DNA of 17,433 nt, taken from contig JAKLIT010000012.1 in the NCBI GenBank assembly GCA_022709465.1, positions 1 through 17,433 of the forward strand. The letters run 5' to 3'. The DNA is from Candidatus Omnitrophota bacterium. GTDB taxonomy: Bacteria; Omnitrophota; Koll11; Pluralincolimonadales; Pluralincolimonadaceae. Below are positions 6,739 to 14,881 of the stretch, in pieces. The stretch's first letter is position 1. Every line of letters begins with the position of its first letter. The notes beneath the pieces were generated by a model. The model was not told where the DNA came from. It did no database searches and worked only from the letters and a program-made list of their open reading frames with translations. The position numbers and the translations under genes are program-made.

Positions 6739-8307
6739 ATGGACCGTTATGAGATGAGCGCGCGTGATAATTTAAGGATCATATTCAAGAGGAAATCGCT
6801 GCTGCTGATATTCGCGATACTTTCGGTGATATTCACGACGATATTCCTGTCGTTCTTCCTGCCGAAATACAGGAGCGAGATAAGGCTGCTCGTCGCGAGC
6901 CTGCCGCAGGTTGATTCGACGTATTACACGCCGATACCCGCCTTCAGGACGGTCGATATCGCCAGCACGGTCAGCGAGGTCATAAAGAGCAGGGACCTTC
7001 TCAGGGATGTCACGGTGACCCTCGGCCTGGACAGCCGCAAGGACGAGCTGAAGTATTCTCCGCTCGGATGGAAAGCAGTCAAGATAACCATGGATTACGT
7101 GATAACGCCGGTAATGTCCATCTTCAGGAAGCCGCCGACGGAATCGCAGAAACTCGAACTGTCGATAAACCGCCTCGCGAAAATGGTAAAGGTCGACAGC
7201 ATCGAGAGGACCGACGTCATACGCGTCGCGGCGATAGATTATGACCCCGTAATGGCGTCAAGGATAGCCGACGCGCTCACGAAGCGTTATATATTATTCA
7301 ACATGATGCAGCAGATGGACGAATACCGCACGAAATACGGCGAGAAGCACCCGAAGATAACCATCCTCGAGAACCAGATCAGGGATATACGCGATGAGAT
7401 CGCGAAAGGCGGAGTCGGGTTCAGCGAGGCGATGAGCAGCGGTAATATCAAGGTCATAGAGCAGGCCTCGGTGCCCGCATGGCCTTCTACGCCGAACAAG
7501 AAGATTGCGTATCTCGTTGCGCTCGTATTGTTCATAATACTCGGCATAGCCGGCATGTTCGCAATGGAAGTGCTCGACCACTCGGTCAAGACGCCGCTCG
7601 AGATAGAGAAATACCTCGGCCTGCACGTGCTGGCCTCAATACCCTCGCTAAAGACGAGGATGGCGGGCGACCTCGACCCGAACATGGACGACGCTTATTA
7701 CGGCGCGTATGAGATGTTCGCCGGGCGGCTCCAGATACTCGTCAAGGACAGGCGCCCGATATGCGTCGCGGTCACGAGCACCGAGAAACAGGAAGGCAAG
7801 AGTGTAACCGCGAAAGATATCGCGGTAATCGTCAGCAAGCGCTCGCACGCGAAGACGCTGCTTATAGACGCCAATACAAAATCACCGTCGATGAACAAGC
7901 TCTTCGGCGTGCCGGAGAACCCGGGCCTCAGCGATGTGCTCGACGGCGATATTTCGATAGAGAAGGCTAAGAACACGATAAACGACAACCTCGACGTCCT
8001 TACCGCCGGCAGGACAGATTCAAGGGCGCCGTTCAAGGCCGACAAGATACGCCACCTCATAGACGAGGCGAAGAAGCATTACGACCTGGTCATATTCGAC
8101 TGCCCGTCGATGAAGAGCGCCGCTGCAGCGCTTCTCGTGTGCAAGCAGGCGGACCTCGGCATCATGGTGGTCAAGGAGAGCGCGACAAGGCGTGAGGTCA
8201 TAAAGGACGTACTGCGCAAGACGGAGAGGGAGGGCATTACCTTCCTCGGCGCTGTCCTGACGAACCAGAGGTATTTCATCCCTGCGTTCATTTACAGGCA
8301 TGTTTGA
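6739..8307 (+). CDS. Wzc-like polysaccharide co-polymerase with BY-kinase-like domain
   Basis: Inner-membrane chain-length regulator fused to a cytoplasmic BY-kinase-like ATPase, 522 residues. TM1 is about 22-41 and the Wzz domain about 42-255. It includes YGEKHPKITIL (200-210), the proline motif PAWPSTP (246-252) and TM2 about 256-277. The kinase-like part has a Walker A end EGKS (352-355; the P-G before it is K350-Q351), Walker A' LLIDANTKSP (374-383, with Asn379 where the second Asp is usual and Lys381 for Arg) and Walker B VIFDCP (451-456). The C-terminal Tyr cluster is reduced to Y512 and Y519. Wzc itself is about 720 residues; here the long periplasmic coiled coil before the YGxxHP motif is missing. 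AGGAGG lies 6 bases before the ATG. It likely controls polymer length; kinase activity is doubtful. Confidence 0.87.
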   Translation: MDRYEMSARDNLRIIFKRKSLLLIFAILSVIFTTIFLSFFLPKYRSEIRLLVASLPQVDSTYYTPIPAFRTVDIASTVSEVIKSRDLLRDVTVTLGLDSRKDELKYSPLGWKAVKITMDYVITPVMSIFRKPPTESQKLELSINRLAKMVKVDSIERTDVIRVAAIDYDPVMASRIADALTKRYILFNMMQQMDEYRTKYGEKHPKITILENQIRDIRDEIAKGGVGFSEAMSSGNIKVIEQASVPAWPSTPNKKIAYLVALVLFIILGIAGMFAMEVLDHSVKTPLEIEKYLGLHVLASIPSLKTRMAGDLDPNMDDAYYGAYEMFAGRLQILVKDRRPICVAVTSTEKQEGKSVTAKDIAVIVSKRSHAKTLLIDANTKSPSMNKLFGVPENPGLSDVLDGDISIEKAKNTINDNLDVLTAGRTDSRAPFKADKIRHLIDEAKKHYDLVIFDCPSMKSAAAALLVCKQADLGIMVVKESATRREVIKDVLRKTEREGITFLGAVLTNQRYFIPAFIYRHV

Positions 8308-9769
8308 CAAAAAAAACGACAGTTTCAGGAATATCGCCTTTTCGCTGTTAGTATGCATGGCGATAGGGGCGTTATCCGCGGTCGCGGGCATGCTTCCGGT
8401 GCGTTTTGTGCTCGCGCTCGGCGCGGCCCTGCTTGTCGTGGTAGTGTCGATATTCTTCCACGACAAGAAGCTCTATTACCTGACGCTGCTTGTTTTTTTC
8501 CTGCCGATAAACATCAACAAGGCCATATTCAGGATAGACAACCCGATACCGTCGCTCAGCGACACGCTGCCTTTCTTCGCGACCGACGCGTTCCTGTTTG
8601 TCCTTTACGGCATCTGGATAGGAAGGATGGCGCACAGCGCGGAGAAAGGCCACAGGAAGATCATCTGGATGACCCCGGTAATGTTCTTCCTTCTCGCGAT
8701 GATAGCGGCGGACATACTATCGCTCGTCAGCGCGGTAAGGTTCGACCGTTCCTTCATAGAGATAGCGATGATGATAAAGGTGCTCATCGTCTATTTTTAC
8801 TTCATAAACAACATTACCACGACGAAGGAGCTCAGGGTCATAATAGCGACGCTGGCTATCGGGCTTGTCCTGCAGACAGTAATAGTAATAATGCAGGTGT
8901 ATTTCCGAGACACTCTCGGTTTCATCTACCTCGGGGAGCTTAAGAGCCCGTACCTGTCGTACGAGGAAGAACACCAGGTCTTCAGGCCGTCGGGTCTCTT
9001 CGGGCATCCCAACCTCTTCAGCAACTACCTCGAATTCCTCATACCGCTGATGTTCTCGATGGCTTTTATCAGGCGCCCGGGATGGCTGCGCAAGCTCACG
9101 ACGGTCGCGATGTTCGCCGGAGGCGTGTCGCTCATATATACGCTCTCGCGCGGAGGGTGGGTAGGCGTAGTGACGGCGTGCTTCTTCCTGTTCTTCGTGC
9201 TCGCGGCAAGGAACATCTATGAGCAAAAGTTCTTCTTCAAGACGGTCGCGATAATCCTGCTGGCCGTCGGCGTCCTCGCGGGGTTCTCGCCTAAGATCTA
9301 CAAGAGGATCGTCTCGCGCGACAGGGGAGCCGCCAACGCGAGGGTCAGCCAGTATTACGTGGCAAGGGAGATAATAACCTCGCATCCGCTCGTCGGCGTC
9401 GGCGTCAACAATTATGTCGAGGTGATGGAAGAGTACGACAATACCACACAGCGCATATCCCGCGGGTTCAAGTTCCCGGTGCATACCGTATACCTCGAGT
9501 ATTTCGCGGAAACCGGCATAATCGGCATCACGGCCCTGCTTTCGCTCTTCTTCGTCATAATAACGACGGGCATAAGGAATATCCGCAAGTCGAAGGGGCT
9601 ACTGTTCAACCTTAATGCCGGATTACTGTTCGGTTTCATAGCGTACGCTATCCACGCGGTCTCCGACATGAATTACCCGTCGCGCCTGACCGTATTCGCC
9701 TTTTTCGCGGCGCTCTTCACGATAACGAACCTCGCGATAAGGGACAGGATAGAACTGGCTGATGAGTAA
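8300..9769 (+). CDS. O-antigen polymerase/ligase family protein (Wzy/WaaL type)
   Basis: Polytopic inner-membrane protein of 489 residues with roughly 11-12 hydrophobic helices, in the Wzy_C (PF04932) superfamily. Conserved pieces: RPSGLFGHPN (229-238) at the start of the core, SRGGW (283-287), a periplasmic loop with HPLVGVGVNNY (362-372), and H395 before YLEYFAETG (398-406). In this family the periplasmic His and Arg residues are needed for sugar transfer from undecaprenyl diphosphate. Being placed next to a flippase and a co-polymerase, it is most simply the Wzy polymerase joining repeat units in the periplasm. A WaaL-type ligase role cannot be ruled out from sequence alone. Its ATG overlaps the stop of the upstream gene by 8 bases (ATGTTTGA). 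Confidence 0.88.
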   Translation: MFDKKNDSFRNIAFSLLVCMAIGALSAVAGMLPVRFVLALGAALLVVVVSIFFHDKKLYYLTLLVFFLPININKAIFRIDNPIPSLSDTLPFFATDAFLFVLYGIWIGRMAHSAEKGHRKIIWMTPVMFFLLAMIAADILSLVSAVRFDRSFIEIAMMIKVLIVYFYFINNITTTKELRVIIATLAIGLVLQTVIVIMQVYFRDTLGFIYLGELKSPYLSYEEEHQVFRPSGLFGHPNLFSNYLEFLIPLMFSMAFIRRPGWLRKLTTVAMFAGGVSLIYTLSRGGWVGVVTACFFLFFVLAARNIYEQKFFFKTVAIILLAVGVLAGFSPKIYKRIVSRDRGAANARVSQYYVAREIITSHPLVGVGVNNYVEVMEEYDNTTQRISRGFKFPVHTVYLEYFAETGIIGITALLSLFFVIITTGIRNIRKSKGLLFNLNAGLLFGFIAYAIHAVSDMNYPSRLTVFAFFAALFTITNLAIRDRIELADE

Positions 9770-11000
9770 AGCCGTAGCAAAGAACGCGGTGGTGTTGGTC
9801 GCGTCCGAGGCCTTCAATATGGCCTGCGGCGTGGCGGTGGTCATCGCGCTTGCCCGCGCGCTCGGCGTGGCAGACCTCGGGCTTTTCTCGTTCGCTTATT
9901 CGGCCGCGACGATAATATATTTCGCCAGTTATTTCGGCATGAACGATTACGCGATAAGGGCAGTCGCGAGAGACCCGCAAAAAGCCGGGTCATATTTTTA
10001 TAATATACTCGCGGCGCGCGCGGTAATGATAGTAGCGGGCATACTGGTCCTTGACATAGCGCTGAGGGCCGCGGGCTATCCGCAGGGCAAGAGGACTATA
10101 GTGTACCTCGTCATGTCGGCGCGGCTGATAGAATCCCTGATGTTCTCGCTCTTCGCGTATTTCAGGGCGTTCCAGAAGATGGCCTACGAGGGCGCGATAC
10201 GCGGCTCGATGTACCTTGTCTCCACGGCGGCCTCGATCTTCGTGATCTTCAGGTTCAGGGACATAGGGGCGTTCGCGGTGACGCAGCTCGCGGTATATTC
10301 GTCGTTCTTCCTTGTAGCGTACATGGTATCCTCGCGGTTTGTCGCGGCGAGGAGCGCCCTGAAGGCGTTCTCGGCAAGAGAGTGTTTATCGCTGTTCAAG
10401 GGCAGTACCCATATATCGGTCATACAGATGCTGTTGGCGGTATACGTGCAGACGAACACGATATTACTTAATATATTCAAAGGCGATGAGGCGACCGGCA
10501 TATACGCAGCAGGGTTCCGTTTCGTAAGCGTCTCAGGCGTGATAGCGGTAAGCATGACGCAGGCGGTCTTTCCGCACCTGACGTCCATCGCGTCGGGAAA
10601 GGACGCGGCGCGGTTAAGGAACGCTATCGCGAGGGCGCGCAAATACCTTTTCTGGACGGGATTGGCGGTAAGCGCGGGAATATTCGCGCTGGCGCCTTAC
10701 CTGATAGGCCTTGTCTACGGCCCGAAGTTTAACGGCGCAGTATGGCCGCTTTATATAATGGCATTCACGCCGGTGTTCCTGTTCCTTAACACAGGCAATA
10801 ATTATTTCTTATATACGCTGAACAGGGAAAGATCGTACCTGAAGATACTGATAGTTGTGCTGGTGTTCGCGGTCGCGTTAAACCTAGTGCTTTTACCGAA
10901 GTACGGCGCGGCCGGCGCGGCGATGACCACGATAATCCCGGAAGCGCTATTTTTCGTGATATTGAGCGTTGCGGTAAGGAGGTCGCTTAAGGCCGCATGA
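9762..11000 (+). CDS. Wzx-type lipid-linked oligosaccharide flippase (MOP/PST family)
   Basis: Polytopic inner-membrane protein of 412 residues in the MOP superfamily. It should move undecaprenyl-diphosphate-linked repeat units to the periplasmic face. Visible hallmarks: an N-terminal stretch with LARALGVADLGLFSFAYSAA (the conserved LG..xyG-like pattern), about 12 hydrophobic segments, a central hydrophilic turn with KGDEATGIYAAGFRFVSV (about 245-262), and PKYGAAGAAMTTIIPEALFF near the C-terminus, a typical MOP ending. It overlaps the polymerase by 8 bases (ATGAGTAA) and the methyltransferase by 4 (ATGA). Wzx, Wzy and Wzc encoded side by side support a Wzy-dependent pathway rather than an ABC-transporter or synthase pathway. 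Confidence 0.9.
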   Translation: MSKAVAKNAVVLVASEAFNMACGVAVVIALARALGVADLGLFSFAYSAATIIYFASYFGMNDYAIRAVARDPQKAGSYFYNILAARAVMIVAGILVLDIALRAAGYPQGKRTIVYLVMSARLIESLMFSLFAYFRAFQKMAYEGAIRGSMYLVSTAASIFVIFRFRDIGAFAVTQLAVYSSFFLVAYMVSSRFVAARSALKAFSARECLSLFKGSTHISVIQMLLAVYVQTNTILLNIFKGDEATGIYAAGFRFVSVSGVIAVSMTQAVFPHLTSIASGKDAARLRNAIARARKYLFWTGLAVSAGIFALAPYLIGLVYGPKFNGAVWPLYIMAFTPVFLFLNTGNNYFLYTLNRERSYLKILIVVLVFAVALNLVLLPKYGAAGAAMTTIIPEALFFVILSVAVRRSLKAA

Positions 11001-11737
11001 ATGAATCCGAATTCTGGGACAAGAAAGCCGAGGGCCCGTTAAGTTATTACAAGGGGCTTATAAATAATCCCGACGAGAAACTCTACCGGATGCATGTCTA
11101 TGCGCTTTCACTGCTGGGCGACGCCGCGGGGAAGAAGGTGCTCGACATGGGCTGCGGGACAGGCGGGAACTCCTGCTGGCTCGCGAAGAAGGGCGCGATA
11201 GTCACCGCGATAGACATATCTCCCGCCAATGTCGCGCGGACGTTGGAATGGTCGCAGAAGAACGGCGTAGAGGTGGACGCGCGTGTGATGGATTGCGAGA
11301 AACTCGCGTTCGCGGACAGATCATTCGACCTTGTATTCGGCTCTTTCATACTGCATCATATAGATATCGGGAAAGCGGCTCCGGAGATACGCCGCGTGCT
11401 CAAGGACGGCGGGAAAGCCGTATTCATCGAGAACTCCGGCGACAACCCGCTCTTGATGTTCTTCAGGAACAGGGTGCTCCCGGTGTTTGGGCTAAGGAAG
11501 AGCTCCCCGTCGGAATATCCGTTGACGGCTGAAAAGATACGCCACGCCGAAAAATACCTCGGCGCGGTGAAGATGCATTACCCGGAGCTGGTCTTCTTCC
11601 GGCTTTGCGCGTCGTATTTCTTCAAGGATGCGCATTGGGCATGTGTGTTGTTTTCGGCGCTCGACGATATGCTTAACGTGTTCCCGCCGGCAAGACGGCT
11701 GTCGTACTATAAAATACTGGAGTTCGCTCTTAAATGA
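10997..11737 (+). CDS. class I SAM-dependent methyltransferase
   Basis: Soluble methyltransferase of 246 residues. The Rossmann core shows motif I VLDMGCGTGG (48-57), the acidic end of strand 2 AIDIS (71-75), motif II-like RVMDCEKLAFADRSFDLVFG (about 95-115), and the post-motif LHHI and RRVLKDGGKAVFIEN. This is the Methyltransf_11 pattern. The C-terminal third, with several aromatic residues, is family-variable. Because it sits between the flippase and two acyltransferases, the likely target is a sugar hydroxyl, sugar acid or lipid-linked glycan in this pathway; that is inference. The ATGA junctions at both ends indicate coupled translation. A role in quinone or other small-molecule methylation is possible but less fitting. 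Confidence 0.87.
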   Translation: MNESEFWDKKAEGPLSYYKGLINNPDEKLYRMHVYALSLLGDAAGKKVLDMGCGTGGNSCWLAKKGAIVTAIDISPANVARTLEWSQKNGVEVDARVMDCEKLAFADRSFDLVFGSFILHHIDIGKAAPEIRRVLKDGGKAVFIENSGDNPLLMFFRNRVLPVFGLRKSSPSEYPLTAEKIRHAEKYLGAVKMHYPELVFFRLCASYFFKDAHWACVLFSALDDMLNVFPPARRLSYYKILEFALK

Positions 11738-12336
11738 AAAACAGGACAACGCTCGGCAAGACATTCGCCAATATGTGGGGCGATTACATTTTCTGGCTTA
11801 AGTTGAACCACAAGAAAGCCGGTATCAGTTCTTATTTAAGTTTCCTGCTGCTCCCGGGGACCACCGCGATCTATATATACAGGATCGCGCACTGGTTCGA
11901 CGGGCTAAATATACGGCTGGTCAGCAGGATAATGCAAAATATCGGCATAATGCTTACCGGAACGGACCTGAACCCGAGGTCCGAAATAGGAAAAGGATTC
12001 ATATTATTTCACACTCCAGCCACGGCGTTCACGGGGAAGATGGGAGAGAACGCGGTGTCAGCCGGCGCCCTAAAGGCAGGAGGGGACGGCTCGGACCTGG
12101 ATATTGGGGCAGGCCCGGGGCTCCCGGTCATAGGCGACAACGTCCAGTTCGGCGTGGATATATTGATATTAGGGCCGGTTAGGATCGGTAACGGCTGCTG
12201 GATCCTTTCACGGGCATCAGTATTCAAGGACATTCCAGATGGTTCTATTGTCGCAGGCACTCCGGGGCGTGTAGTAGGAAAGGCCGAACCGGGTTCAAAC
12301 ATGTTCGAGAGAAAATGTCATTCAAGCAACTTATAA
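11734..12336 (+). CDS. left-handed beta-helix acyltransferase, CysE-like (first of pair)
   Basis: Serine-acetyltransferase-like protein of 200 residues. An N-terminal helical region (about 1-75) with YIYRIAHWF is followed by hexapeptide-repeat beta-helix turns (about 78-183): LNPRSEIGKGFILFH (79-93, His93 at the usual catalytic place), PVIGDNVQFG, GPVRIGNGCW and VAGTPGRVVG. The extended N-terminal hydrophobic part is shared with the acyltransferases often annotated as serine acetyltransferase in exopolysaccharide clusters. There, O-acetylation of the polysaccharide is the likely job. The active-site strand reads FHTPATAFTGKMG rather than the commoner HxxGxVIG, so the fit is imperfect. The final 22 bases overlap its paralogue. 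Confidence 0.8.
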   Translation: MKNRTTLGKTFANMWGDYIFWLKLNHKKAGISSYLSFLLLPGTTAIYIYRIAHWFDGLNIRLVSRIMQNIGIMLTGTDLNPRSEIGKGFILFHTPATAFTGKMGENAVSAGALKAGGDGSDLDIGAGPGLPVIGDNVQFGVDILILGPVRIGNGCWILSRASVFKDIPDGSIVAGTPGRVVGKAEPGSNMFERKCHSSNL

Positions 12337-12860
12337 CCTATATCCTTGAGGATAACCGCCGCAGGCGCATATATATGCGCAAAAACACATCGTTCTTCGG
12401 TTTACTCGCGGGGTTGTTCTCGCATATCTCGGTCGCGACAAGCATCTACCGCTTGTCGCATTATTTCTTTTGCAAGCGTCTCGGCCTGATATCGAAATTA
12501 TTCTATGTGCTTAATATCGTGCTTTTCGGCCTGGATATTTCACCGATGTCGGAGATAGGCCCCGGGTTTGTCGTATGTCACCCCGTAGGGAACATAATAC
12601 ACGCGAAGATCGGCAGGAACGCGTTATTATACGGGCAGAACGTTTTCGGAGGCGACGGTTATGACAGCAGCAAGGGATGGTACGGAGGCCCAGTCATAGG
12701 CGACGGCTTGACCATGTACATAGGTTCGAAGATACTCGCTCCCGTGAAAGTCGGCGATAATGTTGTGGTCGGCGCCGCGTCGCTAGTCCTCGAAGATGTG
12801 CCGGACAATAAAGTGGTCGTCGGCATACCCGCGAAAATCATCAGGGATAATAATGGCTAA
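12315..12860 (+). CDS. left-handed beta-helix acyltransferase, CysE-like (second of pair)
   Basis: Paralogue of the preceding gene, 181 residues, with the same order of parts. An N-terminal helical region with SIYRLSHYF (43-51, against AIYIYRIAHWF in the first copy) is followed by LDISPMSEIGPGFVVCH (73-89, His89), PVIGDGLTMYIGSKILAPVKVGDN (a beta-helix turn block) and VVGIPAKIIRD. The catalytic His is followed by PVGNIIHAKIG, closer to the family norm than the first copy. The likely role is acetyl or other acyl transfer to the polysaccharide or its precursor; the acceptor is unknown. The 22-base overlap upstream and the 8-base overlap downstream (ATGGCTAA) tie its translation to its neighbours. 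Confidence 0.82.
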   Translation: MSFKQLITYILEDNRRRRIYMRKNTSFFGLLAGLFSHISVATSIYRLSHYFFCKRLGLISKLFYVLNIVLFGLDISPMSEIGPGFVVCHPVGNIIHAKIGRNALLYGQNVFGGDGYDSSKGWYGGPVIGDGLTMYIGSKILAPVKVGDNVVVGAASLVLEDVPDNKVVVGIPAKIIRDNNG

Positions 12861-13749
12861 GGACCTTTCGGTCATAATCGTCAACTGGAACACCGGCGCG
12901 CTGCTGCGTGATTGCGTGGAGAGCGTCTACCGCGAGACGGTGAAACATTCGCTTGAAGTGATCGTAGTGGATAACGCATCCTCAGACAACAGCATCCCGC
13001 TCGTCGAGAAAGAGTTCGCGAGCGCGGTCGTAATAAAGAACAGCAAAAACCTCGGTTTCGCGAAGGGCAATAATATCGGCGTCGAAGCCGCGGAAGGAAA
13101 ATACGTTATACTGCTGAACCCCGACACGAAAGTGCTCGACGGCGCGCTCGATAAGATATGCTCATTCATGGAGTCGGCGGGCGATGATGTCGGCGCGGCC
13201 GGGCCGGTGCTGCTCAACAAGGACGGGAGCTTCCAGACGGAGCAGGGGATGAGGTTCCCCGGTCTCGGGACGGCGTTCGCGCAGTATTTCTTCCTGAGCA
13301 GGCTGTTCGGCCTGCCGGGAATTTTCATGAATCACGCTCCCCCCGGGGGGAGCGTGTACAATGTCGACTGGCTCTGCGGCGCTTGCCTTGCTTCTCCGAG
13401 GAAGATTTACAAGGAGATGGGCGGGCTCGACGAGAAATATTTCATGTACGCGGAAGACATGGACTACTGCTATCGCCTGAAAGAGAAGGGATACCGGACG
13501 GTCTTCTGTCCCGAAGCGAATATAATGCATATCTCGAAACAGAGCACGTCGAAACAGGGCGAGGAGATATCGAAATTCCAGATAGAGAGCTTAAAAGAGT
13601 TCTTCAGGACGAAAAATCCCGCGTGGAAATACGCGATATTTAAGAACATCCTTTTCGGAGGGTTGGCAATACGTTTTCTCATATTATCCTTTATATCACG
13701 GGAAAAAGCGCGCTCGATGAGGATCCTTCTTAAATATGTCTATGTATGA
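12853..13749 (+). CDS. family 2 glycosyltransferase, rhamnosyltransferase-like
   Basis: GT2 enzyme of 298 residues. The start SVIIVNWNTGALLRDCVES, DNASSDNS (40-47), NPD motif (89-91 in LLNPDTKVLDG), DWLCGACL (172-179) and FMYAEDMDYCYRLKEKGY (197-214) are typical of the WbbL/rhamnosyltransferase-like branch; E201-D202 are the probable catalytic acids. The C-terminal tail has one hydrophobic stretch (about 264-281) that could anchor it to the membrane. Residues 161-168 (HAPPGGSV) are encoded by a perfect 24-bp palindrome, in a spot that is normally a variable loop before the DW motif. The ATG at 12853, overlapping the upstream stop by 8 bases, is chosen because the upstream extension of the same frame lies within the acyltransferase and is not homologous. 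The donor sugar is not identifiable. Confidence 0.9.
   Translation: MAKDLSVIIVNWNTGALLRDCVESVYRETVKHSLEVIVVDNASSDNSIPLVEKEFASAVVIKNSKNLGFAKGNNIGVEAAEGKYVILLNPDTKVLDGALDKICSFMESAGDDVGAAGPVLLNKDGSFQTEQGMRFPGLGTAFAQYFFLSRLFGLPGIFMNHAPPGGSVYNVDWLCGACLASPRKIYKEMGGLDEKYFMYAEDMDYCYRLKEKGYRTVFCPEANIMHISKQSTSKQGEEISKFQIESLKEFFRTKNPAWKYAIFKNILFGGLAIRFLILSFISREKARSMRILLKYVYV
13333..13356. repeat. perfect 24-bp palindrome inside GT2 coding sequence
   Basis: The left arm is CACGCT plus six C (13333-13344). The right arm is six G plus AGCGTG (13345-13356), with no spacer and no mismatch. It begins on a codon boundary and spans eight whole codons (HAPPGGSV, residues 161-168). The flanking bases (T and T) do not extend the symmetry. 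Confidence 0.93.
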
Positions 13750-14881
13750 GATAAGGAACAAAAAAGACAGGTACCTCGCGATGGCGGCCGACTTCGTATT
13801 AAGGCCTTTCGCGGCGGCGGTAAAGATGGCGAGGGAAGAGCCGAAATACTTCAAGCCGCCCGAGATCGTAAAGAGAGTCCTCATAATGCGCGTAGACAAT
13901 ATCGGCGACGTCGTGATGGCGACCTCGCTTGTGCGCGAACTCAAGAAGAAAATATTCAGGAATGCCAGGATAGACCTGCTCGTGAGGCCGGAGGCGGTGC
14001 CGTTGCTTCGCAACAACCCCTATGCCGCGGAGATCATCCCTTACAGGGGAATGAGGACTGCCGCCCAAGTCCGCGCAAAGGATTACGACGTCGCGATAGA
14101 ACCGCGCGGAGACCTGCGCTACATCTTCTTTTTATTCATGGCCGGGGTTAAGCGGAGAGTCGGGTTCGACCGTGCCGGCGGCGCGTATATGCTGACGGAT
14201 GTCGTGCCTTACAAGAGCGGCATGCCCTTGACGGCAAGGAACATGGAGATAGTCAAATATTTCGACAAGGAAGTGAATGCCGAGGCCCATTCCGAATTGT
14301 TCGAGACCGAGACGGGCGCCCGGGAAGCCGACGTATTATTGAAGGCGATAGACGCGAGAAAGAGGAAAGTAGGGATATTCCCGTGCTCTAAGTTCGCGGC
14401 GAAGGAATGGGAGCCGGTGAAGTTCGGCATGCTCGCGAAGAAGATATCCGACGAGGGTTTTGTGCCCGCAATATGCGGCAGTGACAGCGAAATAGAAAAA
14501 TGCGGCCAGGTGGCGGACAACTCCGGCGGGAGCGCCGTAAACCTCGCCGGGAAGCTCTCGCTCGAGGGGCTAGTGAGTTTCGTCAAGAGGTGCGATTGCG
14601 TGATAGGCAACGACAGCGCGCCGGTCCATATAGCCGCGGCGCTCGACGTGCCTGTAATAATCGTATCGGGGCCGATGGACGCGGATATCGTCAAGCCGCA
14701 CCACAGGTCCGAGGATAAGCTCAGGGTCGTCTTCAAACGGCTGCCGTGCTCTTTCTGCAACAGCATAAAAGTATTGCCCGCGAAGTGTCGCGGCAAAACC
14801 ACGCCCGAATGCCTCGAAAAGATAGAGGTCGATGAGGTCTTCTCGGCGTTCCGTGAGGTAGCCGCTGAATGCAGGATGTGA
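13736..14881 (+). CDS. family 9 glycosyltransferase (heptosyltransferase-like)
   Basis: GT-B enzyme of 381 residues resembling ADP-heptose:LPS heptosyltransferases (WaaC/WaaF, PF01075). Visible motifs: RVLIMRVDNIGDVVMATSLV (47-66, the glycine turn of the N domain), YDVAIEPRGDLR (117-128), FPCSKFAAKEWEPVKFG (215-231) and GNDSAPVHIAAALDVP (291-306), the sugar-nucleotide site. A Cys set C338, C341, C351 and C359 near the C-terminus matches the four-Cys pattern often seen in this family. An N-terminal extension of about 45 residues precedes the core. Its donor could be a heptose but is not fixed by the sequence. Two in-frame starts exist. ATG 13736 gives a 14-base overlap; ATG 13742 gives the 8-base ATGTATGA overlap seen at several other junctions and may be the true one. 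Confidence 0.88.
   Translation: MSMYEIRNKKDRYLAMAADFVLRPFAAAVKMAREEPKYFKPPEIVKRVLIMRVDNIGDVVMATSLVRELKKKIFRNARIDLLVRPEAVPLLRNNPYAAEIIPYRGMRTAAQVRAKDYDVAIEPRGDLRYIFFLFMAGVKRRVGFDRAGGAYMLTDVVPYKSGMPLTARNMEIVKYFDKEVNAEAHSELFETETGAREADVLLKAIDARKRKVGIFPCSKFAAKEWEPVKFGMLAKKISDEGFVPAICGSDSEIEKCGQVADNSGGSAVNLAGKLSLEGLVSFVKRCDCVIGNDSAPVHIAAALDVPVIIVSGPMDADIVKPHHRSEDKLRVVFKRLPCSFCNSIKVLPAKCRGKTTPECLEKIEVDEVFSAFREVAAECRM

Noticed and set aside
8717..9484. Minus-strand open frame of about 255 codons opposite the polymerase gene
   Set aside because: It is highly charged and low in complexity (many Arg, Glu, His, Tyr), as expected for the complement of a membrane-protein gene, and matches no family I recognise.
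12796..12852. Upstream extension of the second GT2 to an ATG at 12796
   Set aside because: The extra 19 residues overlap the acyltransferase in another frame and do not look like a GT2 N-terminus. ATG 12853 begins directly before the first beta strand.
11734..12860. Tandem CysE-like genes as cysteine biosynthesis enzymes
   Set aside because: There is no CysK or sulfur gene nearby, the N-terminal region differs from true CysE, and the surroundings are all polysaccharide genes.
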